Shown here: piece after piece, positions 35,886 through 45,871 of the stretch
How positions within the stretch are numbered: the stretch's first letter is position 1
How the letters are laid out: every line of letters begins with the position of its first letter
Assembly: GCF_003938655.1 (NCBI RefSeq)
Contig: NZ_RJJT01000006.1
Coordinates: forward strand, 124,001 to 188,000
DNA length: 64,000 bases
Origin: Rhizobium pisi
GTDB taxonomy: Bacteria; Pseudomonadota; Alphaproteobacteria; Rhizobiales; Rhizobiaceae
Direction of reading: 5' to 3'
Notes under the pieces: generated by a model
What the model was told of the DNA's origin: nothing
Databases searched by the model: none
Seen by the model: only the letters and a program-made list of their open reading frames with translations
Position numbers and translations under genes: made by a program

Positions 35886-36143
35886 ATGGACATCTCACGC
35901 ACGGAGCAGCGCATCCTGCATCTCATGGCCCAAGGCGGCCGCATCGAAATTACCCGCGACGACAACAGGAAAATCGAGGCCGTCAGTTGCTTCACCCGCG
36001 ACGGCTGGCTCTATCCCGGCGTCGACTTCGATCTCTTCCGAAAGCTGAAACGGCTGAGGGCGATCAAGTCCTCAGGCGGCCAGCCCTACCGGATCACCGA
36101 AAGAGGACTGAGGCTGGTCAGGTCGCAGCTGGACAACAGGTAA
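35886..36143 (+). CDS. yjhX: YjhX family (UPF0386) protein
   Basis: 85 residues from ATG 35886 (MDISRTEQRILHLMAQGG). The whole length matches YjhX: GGRIEITRDDNRKIEAVSC, FTRDGWLYPGVDFDLFRKLK, PYRITERGLRLVRSQLDNR. E. coli YjhX is reported as the toxin of the YjhX-YjhQ pair, in which YjhQ is a GNAT-type protein. Here GNAT genes lie on both sides but on the opposite strand, so a classical co-operonic toxin-antitoxin pair is not shown. It has a winged-helix-like look. Confidence 0.88.
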   Translation: MDISRTEQRILHLMAQGGRIEITRDDNRKIEAVSCFTRDGWLYPGVDFDLFRKLKRLRAIKSSGGQPYRITERGLRLVRSQLDNR

Positions 36144-36197
36144 TTCAGGCAACCACCCTGACCGCTCGTCGAACCGGCGCGCGGTCAGGGCGAAGTC

Positions 36198-36473
36198 TCA
36201 AGCCTTTGCAGAGAACTCCGCCCGCATTGCCGACCACTCGTCGGCCATTGCGCCGGTACCGCGCGCCTTGCCGGCGCGACGATACCAATAGTCGGCATTC
36301 CAGTCATCGCGCTCGATGCGGTGGCAAAGGGCATGGCCCCAATCGAACGGCTGTTCGCCTTCGTGGCGCTGACAGATTTCGTGGACCGCCTGCCACTCCG
36401 CGCCCATGGTGAAATCGGCGGCGGCAAGGCGATCGAATGCCTCGATCAATTTCGCAAGATCCTGTTTCGGCAT
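36198..36473 (-). CDS. conserved hypothetical protein
   Basis: 91 residues, acidic and Trp/His-rich: WQAVHEICQRHEGEQPFDWG, HALCHRIERDDWNADYWYRR. No membrane helix or signal. It starts 22 nt after the end of the frameshifted GNAT gene on the same strand, so it is the distal gene of the gatCA unit. Family not recognised with certainty. Confidence 0.65.
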   Translation of the reverse strand: MPKQDLAKLIEAFDRLAAADFTMGAEWQAVHEICQRHEGEQPFDWGHALCHRIERDDWNADYWYRRAGKARGTGAMADEWSAMRAEFSAKA

Positions 36474-36494
36474 AAGATCTCCTTCTGGTTTCAG

Positions 36495-36994
36495 CTATCG
36501 ATCCGTCAAACGCTTTTCAAGATGCACCTTTTCGAGCGGGACGCCCATGCTCTTGGAAAATTCGATGCCGTGCCAGACGATGGTGAAGCCGCAGCGTTCG
36601 TAGAGGCGGATGGCGCCGCCGTTTCTGGCGTGCGTGTCGAGCCGCGCTGTTACCAGCCCCTCGTTCCTCATCGCCTCGCACAGATGGAGCAGAAGCGCCT
36701 TGCCGAAACCCTTGCCTTGATGGTCGGGATGCACCCACAAGTCGGAGAGGTAGTTCCTCGCAGTCTGGCGCGCAGCCCAGCCGACAACCTGCCCGTTCAG
36801 TTCGGCAATGACGATTTCATCCTTCGTCACACCGGCAAAGGTCTCGAAATCTTGCCTGACGCGGGCAATTACACCGGATCGCGATAGCTATCCTCATAGG
36901 GATCGTTCGCTGCCCAGGCGGCAAAACCGACGGTGCCGACCGCCTGTTGGTCGGCTACCGCTATCGGGCGAATGACGAGCCCGCTTACCACCAC
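36495..36994 (-). pseudogene. GNAT N-acetyltransferase gene with a single-base frameshift
   Basis: Two frames together make one GNAT protein of about 166 residues. From GTG 36994, which overlaps the gatA stop, the frame reads VIRPIAVADQQAVGTVGF, then WAANDPYEDSYRDP, and stops. The -1 related frame resumes at once with GVIARVRQDFETFAG and carries the acetyl-CoA loop (HPDHQGKGFGKALLLHL) and IRLYERCGFTIVW. Adding one G/C at about 36874-36877 joins them. It could be a real pseudogene, a programmed shift or a sequencing error. A shorter product from GTG 36830 would lack the first strand. Confidence 0.8.
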
Positions 36995-38466
36995 TTCGCC
37001 GGCGTAAACCTGCCGGCGGCCTGTTCGATGACATGGGCAGTCTTGAACAGCGTTTCTTCGTCGAAAGGTTTGCCGATCAGCTGCAGGCCCAGCGGCAGGC
37101 CCTTCTGGTCGAGGCCGGCGGGCACGGCGATGCCCGGCAGGCCCGCCATATTGACCGTCACCGTGAAGATGTCATTCAGGTACATTTTCACCGGATCGGC
37201 GGCGAGGTTCTCATCGGCGATGCCGAAGGCGGACGACGGCGTTGCCGGCGTCAGGATCGCGTCGACGCCAGCGTCGAAGGCGAGTTCGAAATCGCGCTTG
37301 ATCAGCGTGCGGACCTTCTGGGCACGGATGTAATAGGCATCGTAGTAGCCGGCCGAAAGCACATAGGTGCCGATCATGATGCGGCGCTTGACTTCCTTGC
37401 CGAAGCCGGCCGCGCGCGTCTTCTCGTACATGTCGACGATATCCTTGCCGTCGACGCGCAAGCCGTAGCGCACGCCGTCGTAACGCGCGAGGTTCGAGGA
37501 TGCCTCAGCCGGAGCGACGATGTAATAGGCCGGAAGGGCATATTTGGTGTGCGGCAGCGAGATATCGACGATTTCGGCGCCGGCATCCTTCAGCCAGGCG
37601 ATGCCCTGGCGCCAGAGGGTCTCGATTTCCTCGGGCATGCCATCGACGCGGTATTCATTCGGAATGCCGATCTTCATGCCCTTCAGCGACTGGCCGAGGA
37701 CGGCCTCGTAATCCGGCACGGGCAGATCGACCGAAGTCGTATCCTTGGCATCAACGCTTGCCATCGACTTCAAAAGGATTGCAGCATCGCGCACATCACG
37801 GGCGATCGGGCCTGCCTGATCGAGCGAAGAGGCGAAGGCGACGGTGCCCCAGCGCGAGCAGCGGCCGTAGGTCGGCTTGATGCCGACTGTGCCAGTGAAG
37901 GCAGCAGGCTGGCGGATCGAGCCGCCAGTATCTGTCGCGGTGGCACCGGCGCAGAGATGCGCGGCAACGGCCGCAGCCGAGCCACCGGATGAGCCGCCCG
38001 GGACAAGCTGCTGGTTGGAGCCGCCGGCACGCCAGGGATTGATCACCGGGCCGTAATAGGAGGTCTCGTTGGATGAGCCCATGGCGAACTCGTCCATATT
38101 AAGCTTGCCAAGCATGACGGCGCCGTCATCCCAGAGGTTCTGCGTCACGGTCGACTCATAACGCGGCTCGAAGCCATCGAGAATGTGACTGCAGGCCTGG
38201 GTGTGCACACCGACAGTGGCAAAGAGATCCTTGATGCCGAGCGGAATGCCTTCCAAGTCGCCCGCCTTGCCGGCGGCGATGCGCTCGTCGGAATTCTTCG
38301 CCATGACGCGGGCGAGATCCGGCGTGACCTTGATGTAAGCGTTCAGCCGGTCATTGGCCGCATCGATCGCCGAGATATAGGCTTCGGTCAGTTCGGTCGC
38401 GGTGATTTCCTTGCCGCGCAGCTTCCGGCGGGCTTCGGCAATGGTCAGGCTGGTGAGTTCGCTCAT
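36985..38466 (-). CDS. gatA: aspartyl/glutamyl-tRNA amidotransferase subunit A
   Basis: Amidase subunit that releases ammonia from glutamine for GatB. It has 493 residues. The Ser-cisSer-Lys triad is visible: Lys in [14 protein letters not shown], the Gly/Ser loop [14 protein letters not shown], and nucleophile region [14 protein letters not shown]. It ends with FTPAKWW. It follows gatC by 58 nt, and its stop overlaps the start of the frameshifted GNAT gene. Confidence 0.97.
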   Translation of the reverse strand: MSELTSLTIAEARRKLRGKEITATELTEAYISAIDAANDRLNAYIKVTPDLARVMAKNSDERIAAGKAGDLEGIPLGIKDLFATVGVHTQACSHILDGFEPRYESTVTQNLWDDGAVMLGKLNMDEFAMGSSNETSYYGPVINPWRAGGSNQQLVPGGSSGGSAAAVAAHLCAGATATDTGGSIRQPAAFTGTVGIKPTYGRCSRWGTVAFASSLDQAGPIARDVRDAAILLKSMASVDAKDTTSVDLPVPDYEAVLGQSLKGMKIGIPNEYRVDGMPEEIETLWRQGIAWLKDAGAEIVDISLPHTKYALPAYYIVAPAEASSNLARYDGVRYGLRVDGKDIVDMYEKTRAAGFGKEVKRRIMIGTYVLSAGYYDAYYIRAQKVRTLIKRDFELAFDAGVDAILTPATPSSAFGIADENLAADPVKMYLNDIFTVTVNMAGLPGIAVPAGLDQKGLPLGLQLIGKPFDEETLFKTAHVIEQAAGRFTPAKWW

Positions 38467-38524
38467 GATATTTTCGCTTCAGATCTGGAAATGGCAACAG
38501 GGGTCGGAAAGAGGCTTCGCAGCC

Positions 38525-38812
38525 TTATTCGACGACTTTCGGCACCAGGAAGAAATTGTGGTCGGTGACGGGCGCATTGGCGACGATATCGGCCGCCTTG
38601 TTGCCGTCGGTCACCTCATCGGTCCGCTTTTTCATCGCCATCGGGGTGACCGACGTCATCGCCTCGACGCCGTCGACATTGACTTCGGAGAGCTGCTCGA
38701 CGAAGCCGAGGATGCCGTTCAGCTCGCCGACCATGCGATTTGCCTCATCCTCGGAGACGGCAATACGGGCGAGTTTGGCAACGCGCTTCACGGTGGCGAG
38801 ATCGACGGACAT
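38525..38812 (-). CDS. gatC: aspartyl/glutamyl-tRNA amidotransferase subunit C
   Basis: 95 residues, the short belt subunit that links GatA and GatB. Motifs: [40 protein letters not shown], and the C-terminal FFLVPKVVE. First gene of the gatCA unit. Confidence 0.96.
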   Translation of the reverse strand: MSVDLATVKRVAKLARIAVSEDEANRMVGELNGILGFVEQLSEVNVDGVEAMTSVTPMAMKKRTDEVTDGNKAADIVANAPVTDHNFFLVPKVVE

Positions 38813-38880
38813 GGCATTCTCCGGATGGGATTTTTCCTACCGCTATAAAGGCCATGTCCGCCTGACGCAACGGGGTTTCG

Positions 38881-39585
38881 TCAGATCGACAGGCTCTCGG
38901 AAGGCTTGAGCGCCTTCACCTGCGTCTTCGATCCCTCCATGCCGGCAACGAATTTATCGGCCGTCTGTTCGATGATCGGGAAGGTGCCGTAGTGGCAGGG
39001 GATGGCGGTCTTGAAGCCGAAATAGCGCTGGCAGGCAAGGGCTGCCACCGCGCCGCCCATGGTGAAGCGGTCGCCGATCGGCACGAAGCCGATATCGGGC
39101 TGATGTAACTCGTTGATCAGCGCCATGTCGGAGAAGATATCGGTGTCGCCCATGGCGAAGATCGAGGCCTCGTCGTCGAAATGCAGCATCAGGCCGTTGG
39201 CATTACCGAGCGCATGCGAGACGCCGTCCTCGGTGATCTGCGCGGAGGAGTGCAGCGCATTGGTGAAGGTCGCCGAGAAACCGCCGAGCGCGATCGTGCC
39301 ACCGGTATTGCCCATCTCGATCTTGTCGACGCCCTTGGAGCCGAGCCACGCGGCGAGATCGGCATTGGCAAGAACGACGGCCCCGGTCTCCTTGGCGAGC
39401 GCCACGGTATCTCCGACATGGTCGCCATGGCCATGTGTCAGCAGGATATGGGTGATGCCCGAGGAAACGTCCTTGATATCCTGGCCGGAAAAGGAGGCGT
39501 TGTAGGTGAGGAACGGATCGAGCAGGATCTTCGCCTTTGATGTCTCGATGCGGAAGGCGGAATGGCCAAGCCAGGTGATCTTCAT
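38881..39585 (-). CDS. UPF0173-type metal-dependent hydrolase
   Basis: 234 residues, metallo-beta-lactamase fold. The start is [15 protein letters not shown], and the metal-binding motif is [13 protein letters not shown]. Further motifs [12 protein letters not shown] and [17 protein letters not shown] match the UPF0173 family. Its substrate is unknown. Divergent from ruvX; a gap of about 117 nt holds both promoters. Confidence 0.92.
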   Translation of the reverse strand: MKITWLGHSAFRIETSKAKILLDPFLTYNASFSGQDIKDVSSGITHILLTHGHGDHVGDTVALAKETGAVVLANADLAAWLGSKGVDKIEMGNTGGTIALGGFSATFTNALHSSAQITEDGVSHALGNANGLMLHFDDEASIFAMGDTDIFSDMALINELHQPDIGFVPIGDRFTMGGAVAALACQRYFGFKTAIPCHYGTFPIIEQTADKFVAGMEGSKTQVKALKPSESLSI

Positions 39586-39702
39586 GAAATCTCTCCTTTA
39601 TTACGTGATGCAAAAACCGGTTTCGATGTTAAGGACATATCTTATGCGGCCGCAAAGGAAAGCGGCGGCGACTTCAATTTCTCTTGACGGGATGAAACGA
39701 TA

Positions 39703-40197
39703 ATGACGGTGCTGACGATCGAGGAAATGGCTGAGACGCTTGCCCCGGGACAGGCAATCGCAGGCCTTGATCTCGGCACCAAGACGATCGGGCTTTCCAT
39801 GTCCGATCTCGGGCGGCGTTTCGCCACGCCGCGTCCGGTGATCCGCCGGGTCAAATTCACTCTCGACGCGCAGGCGCTGCTGGATTTTGCCGCAGCTGAA
39901 AAGATCGCGGGCTTCGTTATCGGCCTGCCCATGAACATGGACGGATCGGCGGGTCCGCGCGTGCAAGCGACGCGCGCATTCGTGCGCAACATGGAACAAA
40001 AGACGGCGCTGCCCTTCGTCTATTGGGACGAGCGGCTTTCAACGGTTGCGGCGGAACGGGCATTGCTGGAAATGGATGTCTCGCGCGCAAAGCGGGCCGA
40101 ACGGATCGATTCGGCCGCGGCAAGCTTCATCCTTCAGGGCGCGCTCGACAGGCTTTCCCTACTGGCAAGATCTGATGCAGATGAATTCGGCGCCTGA
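39703..40197 (+). CDS. ruvX: Holliday-junction-resolvase-like protein RuvX (YqgF)
   Basis: 164 residues, RNase H fold. Motifs: [54 protein letters not shown], and [18 protein letters not shown]. The family acts in 16S rRNA 5'-end processing and is predicted to resolve junctions. Its last 64 bp overlap the 3' end of the convergent membrane-protein gene. Confidence 0.95.
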   Translation: MTVLTIEEMAETLAPGQAIAGLDLGTKTIGLSMSDLGRRFATPRPVIRRVKFTLDAQALLDFAAAEKIAGFVIGLPMNMDGSAGPRVQATRAFVRNMEQKTALPFVYWDERLSTVAAERALLEMDVSRAKRAERIDSAAASFILQGALDRLSLLARSDADEFGA

Positions 40198-40466
40198 CGC
40201 GCCTTCCACCAAGCAATGATCGACTTGCGCTTTCTGAAGCCCAGGATTGCGAAGACGACGAGGCTGTCAACGGCGATCGCGCGGGCAACGAGCGGCGGGA
40301 TGGTTTCCGGCGGAAGGCCGAGCGCCTTGCCATAAACCGCGAAGGTCAGATCATGGACCTGCCGCGTCAGCATGAAGATGCCGAAGTTCATGTCGTAGTA
40401 GGAAAGCCAGTACCATCCACCCAGAAAGATGATGGGGCCGGCCCAGAAGATCAGAAACCACCTCAT
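40134..40466 (-). CDS. small membrane protein, possibly DUF6105
   Basis: 110 residues with about two hydrophobic segments ([19 protein letters not shown] and [18 protein letters not shown]). It resembles DUF6105 proteins of Rhizobiales, by recollection. The ATG overlaps the stop of the upstream 60-residue gene (coupled translation), and its 3' end overlaps ruvX on the other strand. Confidence 0.75.
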   Translation of the reverse strand: MRWFLIFWAGPIIFLGGWYWLSYYDMNFGIFMLTRQVHDLTFAVYGKALGLPPETIPPLVARAIAVDSLVVFAILGFRKRKSIIAWWKARQAPNSSASDLASRESLSSAP

Positions 40467-40645
40467 GCGGCCTCTCCTCCATGCTTGTGCGCGACGGGCA
40501 GATCGAGTGAGACCAACCAGGTCGACAATGCCATGATACAGAGCACCAACGTTGGAACTGCAATGTCCAGCGCCAGGACTGCAAAGAACATCATCGCCAT
40601 CACGAGAAACACAGCTCTAGCGATTTTGGCTCCCATGGACGTCAA
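40463..40645 (-). CDS. putative 57-60-residue membrane protein
   Basis: A start at 40645 or ATG 40636 gives MGAKIARAVFLVMAMMFF, then two hydrophobic helices. It overlaps the next gene by 4 nt (ATGA arrangement). That coupling and composition support a real gene; function is unknown. Confidence 0.6.
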   Translation of the reverse strand: MTSMGAKIARAVFLVMAMMFFAVLALDIAVPTLVLCIMALSTWLVSLDLPVAHKHGGEAA

Positions 40646-40760
40646 CTCGGGACTCTACTCGTATCATCTCTGCTGACCGCCACACTGTCGGGTTAACCGG
40701 CGACGCGCAACGTAAACCATTCATTAAGGTTAACATGGCCGCCGCCCCTGTGGATGAGTG

Positions 40761-41420
40761 TCAGCCGTAGACGCCGCGAACGATGCGCTTCAGCGCTAGT
40801 GCCGCCTTCTCCCAGTCCTTCGGCGTCTTCAACGACAGGCCTGCGCACTGCCCGCCGGCCGCGCCTGCAAGCACGAGATGCTGGATCGCAGCAATGACGA
40901 TGGCGTTGACGGCCGCTGCATCCACGCCTTTCGGCGGCGCCAGCGAACCGCGCATGCGCTCCAGCCAGAGCGCGAGCGCCTTCGAGCGCGCTTCGGAGAG
41001 CCGCCTCACCTGCTCGGTGTTATCAGATATCTCCCAGGCGAGGATGCGGCGCATCAGCGGATCGTTTTTCAAGGCGTCGAGGAGAAGAAGCGCCAGGCGC
41101 TCCATCAGATCGCCATAAGTGAGCAGGAACATGCCGCCGGCATCTTCCGGGATGCGATCCCTCACCCATGTGCCGAGATCGGTGCCGATCGCCTCGACCA
41201 GCCCATCGAGGCCGCCATAGTAACGATAGATCAGCTGCTTGTCACAACCGGCGCGGCGGGCGACCGCATTGATGCCGAAGTTCTGGAAGCCCTCCTGGGC
41301 CAGCAGGCTCTTGGCAGCGGCGAGGATGGCGCGCTCGGTGGCGCCGCGATCGCGCACGCGCCGTTCCGGCTCGGCGCCGGCCTCCGGCGAATTTTCAAGT
41401 TTTACCGCTTCAATCAACAT
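40761..41420 (-). CDS. TetR family transcriptional regulator
   Basis: 219 residues from ATG 41420 (MLIEAVKLENSPEAG), with AAGGG six nt upstream; the open frame continues far upstream but only as non-protein. N-terminal HTH: ATERAILAAAKSLLAQEGF, then INAVARRAGCDKQLIYRYYG. The ligand domain is not diagnostic. It is divergent from map; a 15-bp palindrome lies between them. Confidence 0.9.
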   Translation of the reverse strand: MLIEAVKLENSPEAGAEPERRVRDRGATERAILAAAKSLLAQEGFQNFGINAVARRAGCDKQLIYRYYGGLDGLVEAIGTDLGTWVRDRIPEDAGGMFLLTYGDLMERLALLLLDALKNDPLMRRILAWEISDNTEQVRRLSEARSKALALWLERMRGSLAPPKGVDAAAVNAIVIAAIQHLVLAGAAGGQCAGLSLKTPKDWEKAALALKRIVRGVYG

Positions 41421-41562
41421 GACCGACCCTTCCCCGCTGTCACCAATCGGTGAGTAGCCGGGAGACCCCGTCCAATCAATCCTATCCCCTTGGGAAGATT
41501 GTGGATATTCAAGTCCGGTCAATGATTTGGCATCGGATGGAGGCGGGAAGCTGCACGGCCTG

Positions 41563-41577
41563 ACGGATCGGATCCGT
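41563..41577. promoter_or_regulatory. candidate operator, 15-bp palindrome
   Basis: ACGGATC-G-GATCCGT in the gap between the divergent tetR-like and map genes. TetR proteins often bind 15-bp palindromes next to their own gene, which makes this an autoregulation candidate; no binding evidence. Confidence 0.4.
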
Positions 41578-41669
41578 TCAGAAATGTCGCGCTGGCGGTT
41601 GATCGCGATGGACGAACCCGGCATAGCTGCATTATGAACAAATCTAACAATCTCCGCTAAGGCCCTGCA

Positions 41670-42506
41670 ATGGTGAACTATATCGAAGCCTCTTCCGCGC
41701 CCCCAAAGAATACGGGCGCCATCCGGCTTTACGACGCGCAAGCATACGAGGGCATGCGCAGGGCATGCCAGTTGACCGCGCGTTGCCTCGACGCGCTTGC
41801 CGATATCGTCAAGCCGGGGCTGGTGACGGATGACATCGACCGGTTCGTCTTCGATTTCGGCATGGATCACGGCGCCTATCCGGCGACGCTGAACTATCGC
41901 GGCTATACCAAATCGACCTGCACCTCGATCAACCACGTCGTCTGCCATGGCATTCCGAACGACAAGCCGCTGCGCGAAGGCGATATCGTCAATATCGACG
42001 TGACGTTCGTGCTCGATGGCTGGCATGGCGATTCCAGTCGGATGTATCCTGTCGGCACCGTCAAGCGCGCCGCCGAGCGGCTGCTCGAAGTCACCTATGA
42101 ATCGCTGATGCGCGGCATTGCCGCCGTCAGGCCGGGCGCCCGCACGGGCGCGATCGGCGAGGCGATCCAGACTTATGCCGAGGCCGAGCGCTGTTCCGTG
42201 GTGCGCGATTTCTGCGGCCACGGCGTCGGCCGGCTGTTCCACGATTCGCCGAATATCCTGCACTATGGCCGCGCCAACGAAGGGCCGGAGCTGCGCGAAG
42301 GCATGATCTTCACCATCGAGCCGATGATCAATCTCGGCCGCCCGCATGTGAAGGTGCTCGCCGACGGCTGGACGGCAGTCACCCGCGACCGCTCGCTTTC
42401 GGCGCAGTACGAACATACCGTCGGCGTCACCTCCGACGGCTGCGAGATCTTCACGCTGTCGCCTGGCGGGCTCGACCGCCCCGGCCTGCCGCCGTTCAAC
42501 GGGTGA
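41670..42506 (+). CDS. map: type I methionine aminopeptidase
   Basis: Removes N-terminal Met from nascent proteins. It has 278 residues. The five metal ligands are in place: Asp in [18 protein letters not shown] (two), His in [12 protein letters not shown], Glu in [12 protein letters not shown], Glu in QYEHTVGVT. The substrate-contact His is in [11 protein letters not shown]. It is followed 8 nt later by radC. Confidence 0.96.
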   Translation: MVNYIEASSAPPKNTGAIRLYDAQAYEGMRRACQLTARCLDALADIVKPGLVTDDIDRFVFDFGMDHGAYPATLNYRGYTKSTCTSINHVVCHGIPNDKPLREGDIVNIDVTFVLDGWHGDSSRMYPVGTVKRAAERLLEVTYESLMRGIAAVRPGARTGAIGEAIQTYAEAERCSVVRDFCGHGVGRLFHDSPNILHYGRANEGPELREGMIFTIEPMINLGRPHVKVLADGWTAVTRDRSLSAQYEHTVGVTSDGCEIFTLSPGGLDRPGLPPFNG

Positions 42507-42513
42507 CGATCCG

Positions 42514-43332
42514 ATGGCGAAGGGGCCCGTTTCGAAATCTTCCGATGACGAACTGCCTTTCGAGGAGCCTGTTGCCGCTGACGAACGCTCGTTCTTCGGG
42601 CGGCCGGGAAAACCGTCCGCGCCGAATGCGAGGGCTACCCTGCCCGCCTCGCTTGCAGCCCAGGAGCATTACCACGGCCATCGCGAGCGCTTGCGAGACC
42701 GCTTCCGCGAGCACGGCGATACGGCGCTTGCCGATTACGAAATCCTTGAACTCTTGCTTTTCCGCCTGATCCCGCGGCGCGACACCAAGCCGATCGCCAA
42801 GGCGCTGATCGAACGGTTCGGCTCGCTCGCCGGCGTTTTCGGCGCGCCTGCGGCATTGCTGACGGAGGTGAAAGGTGTCGGCGAGGCCGTGGCGCTCGAC
42901 TTGAAGCTGATTTCGACTGTCGCCCACCGGACCCTGAAAAGCGAACTCAGGAGCAAGCAGGTCCTATCCTCGTGGTCTTCAGTCATCCAGTATTGCCATG
43001 CCGCCATGGCGCACGAGACCCGCGAACAGTTCCGCATCCTCTTTCTCGACAAGCGCAACGTGCTGATCGCCGACGAGGTGCAGGGCCGAGGCACGGTCGA
43101 CCACACCCCGGTCTATCCGCGCGAAGTGGTGAAACGGGCGCTGGAGCTTTCGGCAACGGCGATGATCCTCGTCCACAACCATCCCTCCGGCGATCCGACG
43201 CCATCGCGCGCTGATATCGAGATGACCAAGGTGATCATCGACGCCGCCAAGGCACTCGATATTACCGTCCACGACCACGTCATCATCGGCAAGGATGGCC
43301 ATGTCAGCCTGAAGGGGCTGAAGCTGATCTGA
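42514..43332 (+). CDS. radC: RadC family JAB-domain protein
   Basis: 272 residues. A helix-hairpin-helix region ([19 protein letters not shown], then [15 protein letters not shown]) and a C-terminal JAB/MPN metalloprotease-like domain with the [18 protein letters not shown] motif. Despite the name, a DNA-repair role is doubtful for the family. It probably shares a transcript with map. Confidence 0.93.
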   Translation: MAKGPVSKSSDDELPFEEPVAADERSFFGRPGKPSAPNARATLPASLAAQEHYHGHRERLRDRFREHGDTALADYEILELLLFRLIPRRDTKPIAKALIERFGSLAGVFGAPAALLTEVKGVGEAVALDLKLISTVAHRTLKSELRSKQVLSSWSSVIQYCHAAMAHETREQFRILFLDKRNVLIADEVQGRGTVDHTPVYPREVVKRALELSATAMILVHNHPSGDPTPSRADIEMTKVIIDAAKALDITVHDHVIIGKDGHVSLKGLKLI

Positions 43333-43447
43333 AAAGCACAGGTCCGGCCGAATCGGCGGCCGTAAAACAATCTGTAACATTGACCGGCTACCGATAGACG
43401 GGCGACATTTTTGCGTCGCAAATGATTCCTTTCCAATCCGGGGCTTG

Positions 43448-44857
43448 ATGATGCTTCAGTACGATCTTGTTGTGGTGGGCAGCGGTCCCGCAGGGCGCCG
43501 GGGCGCGATCCAGGCTGCAAAACTCGGCAAGAAAGTGCTTGTCATCGAGCAGGGCAAACGCGTCGGCGGCGTGTCCGTGCACACCGGCACCATCCCTTCC
43601 AAAACGCTGCGCGAGACCGCGCTCAATCTTTCCGGCTGGCGTGAACGCGGCTTCTACGGCCGGTCTTACCGCGTCAAGGAAGAGATCAGCGCAGATGACC
43701 TGCGGCGTCGCCTGCTGATTACGCTCAACCACGAGGTCGAGGTGCTGGAGCACCAGTTCGCCCGCAATCGCGTGCAGCATATTCGCGGCAAGGCGAGCTT
43801 CGTCGATGCGTCGACGCTGCAGGTGATCAAGGATGACGGCGAGACCACGCAGGTCACCGCCGCCAGCGTGCTGCTTGCCGTCGGCACCAAGCCGTTCCGG
43901 CCGGATTACATGCCCTTCGACGGCAAGACCGTTCTCGACAGCGACGAACTGCTCGACATCCAGGACCTGCCGCGCTCGATGGTCGTTATCGGCGCCGGCG
44001 TCATCGGCATCGAATATGCGACGATCTTCAGCGCGCTCGACACAGCCGTCACCGTCATCGACCCGAAGGCGACGATGCTCGACTTTATCGACAAGGAAAT
44101 CATCGAAGATTTCACCTACCAGCTACGCGACCGCAACATGAAGCTACTGCTCGGCCAGAAGGCCGACAAGGTGGAGACACTCGACAACGGCAAGGTCGAG
44201 CTGACGCTCGACAGCGGCCGGCGCCTGACGACCGACATGGTGCTTTTTGCCGCCGGCCGCATGGGGGCGACCGACGCGCTGAACCTTTCGGCCATCGGCC
44301 TCGAAGCCGACAGCCGCGGCCGTCTCAAGGTTAATCCGGAAACCTTCCAGACATCGGTTGCCAACGTCTACGCCGCCGGTGACGTTGTCGGTTTTCCAAG
44401 TCTTGCCTCGACCTCGATGGAACAGGGCCGCATCGCCGCCCGTGTCGCGATCGGCGCGGTCGCCAAGGAGCCGCCGAAATATTTCCCCTACGGCATCTAC
44501 GCCGTGCCGGAGATTTCGACCTGCGGCCTGACCGAAGAGGAAATGAAGGAGCGCGGCATTCCCTATGAATGCGGCATCGCCCGTTTCCGCGAAACCTCGC
44601 GCGGTCATATCATGGGTCTCGACACCGGGCTTTTGAAACTGATCTTCTCGCTGAAGACGCGCCGCCTGCTCGGCGTGCATATCGTCGGCGAAGGTGCTAC
44701 CGAACTCGTCCATATCGGCCAGGCGGTGCTCAATCTCAAAGGCACGGTTGAATATTTCGTCGAGAATACCTTCAACTATCCGACCCTTGCCGAAGCCTAC
44801 AAGATCGCCGGCCTCGACGCCTGGAACCGGATGGGCGACATCAAGTCGGAACTCTAG
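43448..44857 (+). CDS. sthA: soluble (Si-specific) NAD(P)+ transhydrogenase
   Basis: 469 residues, FAD-dependent pyridine nucleotide disulfide reductase fold. The FAD motif is VVVGSGPAGRRGA, the NAD motif VIGAGVIGIEYA. The usual redox CxxxxC is replaced (GVSVHTGTIPSKTLRE), as expected for SthA. It balances NADPH and NADH. Start could be 43448 or 43451. A dihydrolipoamide dehydrogenase is excluded by the missing cysteines. Confidence 0.93.
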   Translation: MMLQYDLVVVGSGPAGRRGAIQAAKLGKKVLVIEQGKRVGGVSVHTGTIPSKTLRETALNLSGWRERGFYGRSYRVKEEISADDLRRRLLITLNHEVEVLEHQFARNRVQHIRGKASFVDASTLQVIKDDGETTQVTAASVLLAVGTKPFRPDYMPFDGKTVLDSDELLDIQDLPRSMVVIGAGVIGIEYATIFSALDTAVTVIDPKATMLDFIDKEIIEDFTYQLRDRNMKLLLGQKADKVETLDNGKVELTLDSGRRLTTDMVLFAAGRMGATDALNLSAIGLEADSRGRLKVNPETFQTSVANVYAAGDVVGFPSLASTSMEQGRIAARVAIGAVAKEPPKYFPYGIYAVPEISTCGLTEEEMKERGIPYECGIARFRETSRGHIMGLDTGLLKLIFSLKTRRLLGVHIVGEGATELVHIGQAVLNLKGTVEYFVENTFNYPTLAEAYKIAGLDAWNRMGDIKSEL

Positions 44858-44911
44858 GCGCATCGCATAGACGCCGGAGTATGGTTTGATCCGGCCGCCA
44901 AACGGAGCCGA

Positions 44912-45721
44912 ATGACATTGCGGATCATTTCACTGAATGCATGGGGCGGCAGGCTGCATGAAGCCCTGATCAACTATGTCAGGCACGCCAATCCGGATGT
45001 GCTGTGTCTGCAGGAGGTGCTGCGTACACCCGGCGCATCTCCAGGATGGGCGGTCTATCGCGACGCGGGATTGGAACTGCCGCAGCGCACCAATCTCTTC
45101 GAGGAAATCAGCGCCGCCATGCCCGGCCACGACGGCTTCTTCTGCCCGACATCGAGAGGCGAACTTTTCGACGGCGATATCGTCACTGCCGCCGAATTCG
45201 GGCTGGCGACCTTCGTGCGCAAAACGCATTCCGTTATCGCCCAGGGGTTGGACTTCGTGCACGGAAGTTTTTCCGCCGATGGCTGGGGCGAGCATCCGCG
45301 GCCGCGAAATGCGCACTGCATCCGGCTCTTCAGCCGCGACAATGCTTCCACCGTGACCATCGCCCATATGCACGGCCTGCGCGATCCCGCGGGCAAAGGC
45401 GACACGGCGGCGCGCGAAGAACAGGCCGAAGCGCTGGTCAAGCTTATTAAGCGCGTCTGGCCCGGCGACGAAGGGCTCGTCGTCTGCGGCGATTTCAACG
45501 TGCTGCCTGACAGCGCAACGTTCAAGGTTCTCGCCAGACTCGGGCTTTCCGATCTCGTCACCGGCAACGGCCTTGTAGATACACGTACCTCCTACTATCT
45601 GAAGCAGGGCCGATATGCCGACTACATGCTTGTGACACCGGGAGTGAACATTGCCGAATTCAAGGTGGTCGAGGCGCCGGAGGTCTCAGACCACCGCGCA
45701 TTGATGCTCGATATCATGTAG
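44912..45721 (+). CDS. endonuclease/exonuclease/phosphatase family protein
   Basis: 269 residues. EEP fold motifs: IISLNAWGGRLHE, VLCLQEVLRTPG, VCGDFNVLPDSATF, and terminal SDHRALMLDIM. Mg-dependent phosphodiesterase or nuclease; substrate unknown. No signal peptide. Confidence 0.88.
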   Translation: MTLRIISLNAWGGRLHEALINYVRHANPDVLCLQEVLRTPGASPGWAVYRDAGLELPQRTNLFEEISAAMPGHDGFFCPTSRGELFDGDIVTAAEFGLATFVRKTHSVIAQGLDFVHGSFSADGWGEHPRPRNAHCIRLFSRDNASTVTIAHMHGLRDPAGKGDTAAREEQAEALVKLIKRVWPGDEGLVVCGDFNVLPDSATFKVLARLGLSDLVTGNGLVDTRTSYYLKQGRYADYMLVTPGVNIAEFKVVEAPEVSDHRALMLDIM

Positions 45722-45871
45722 TATATTGATGGTTGAGAACCTGTTCAGTGTGTCGCGCCGCTTTTATGCCTTAGTTTGAAGCCGATAGTTCGCATCCTGC
45801 GCCGTGCCTGATATGTGCCTTCAACGCCATTTTGTCTCCGGGCAAAAGCTTCTAAAGAAAGATAGATACTC

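Noticed and set aside
35886..36143. Classical toxin-antitoxin operon around the YjhX-like gene
   Set aside because: The GNAT neighbours are on the opposite strand; no co-operonic antitoxin is visible.
40761..42416. 551-residue minus frame upstream of and including the TetR gene
   Set aside because: Only the last 219 residues are protein-like; the rest is antisense to map and intergenic DNA, held open by high GC.
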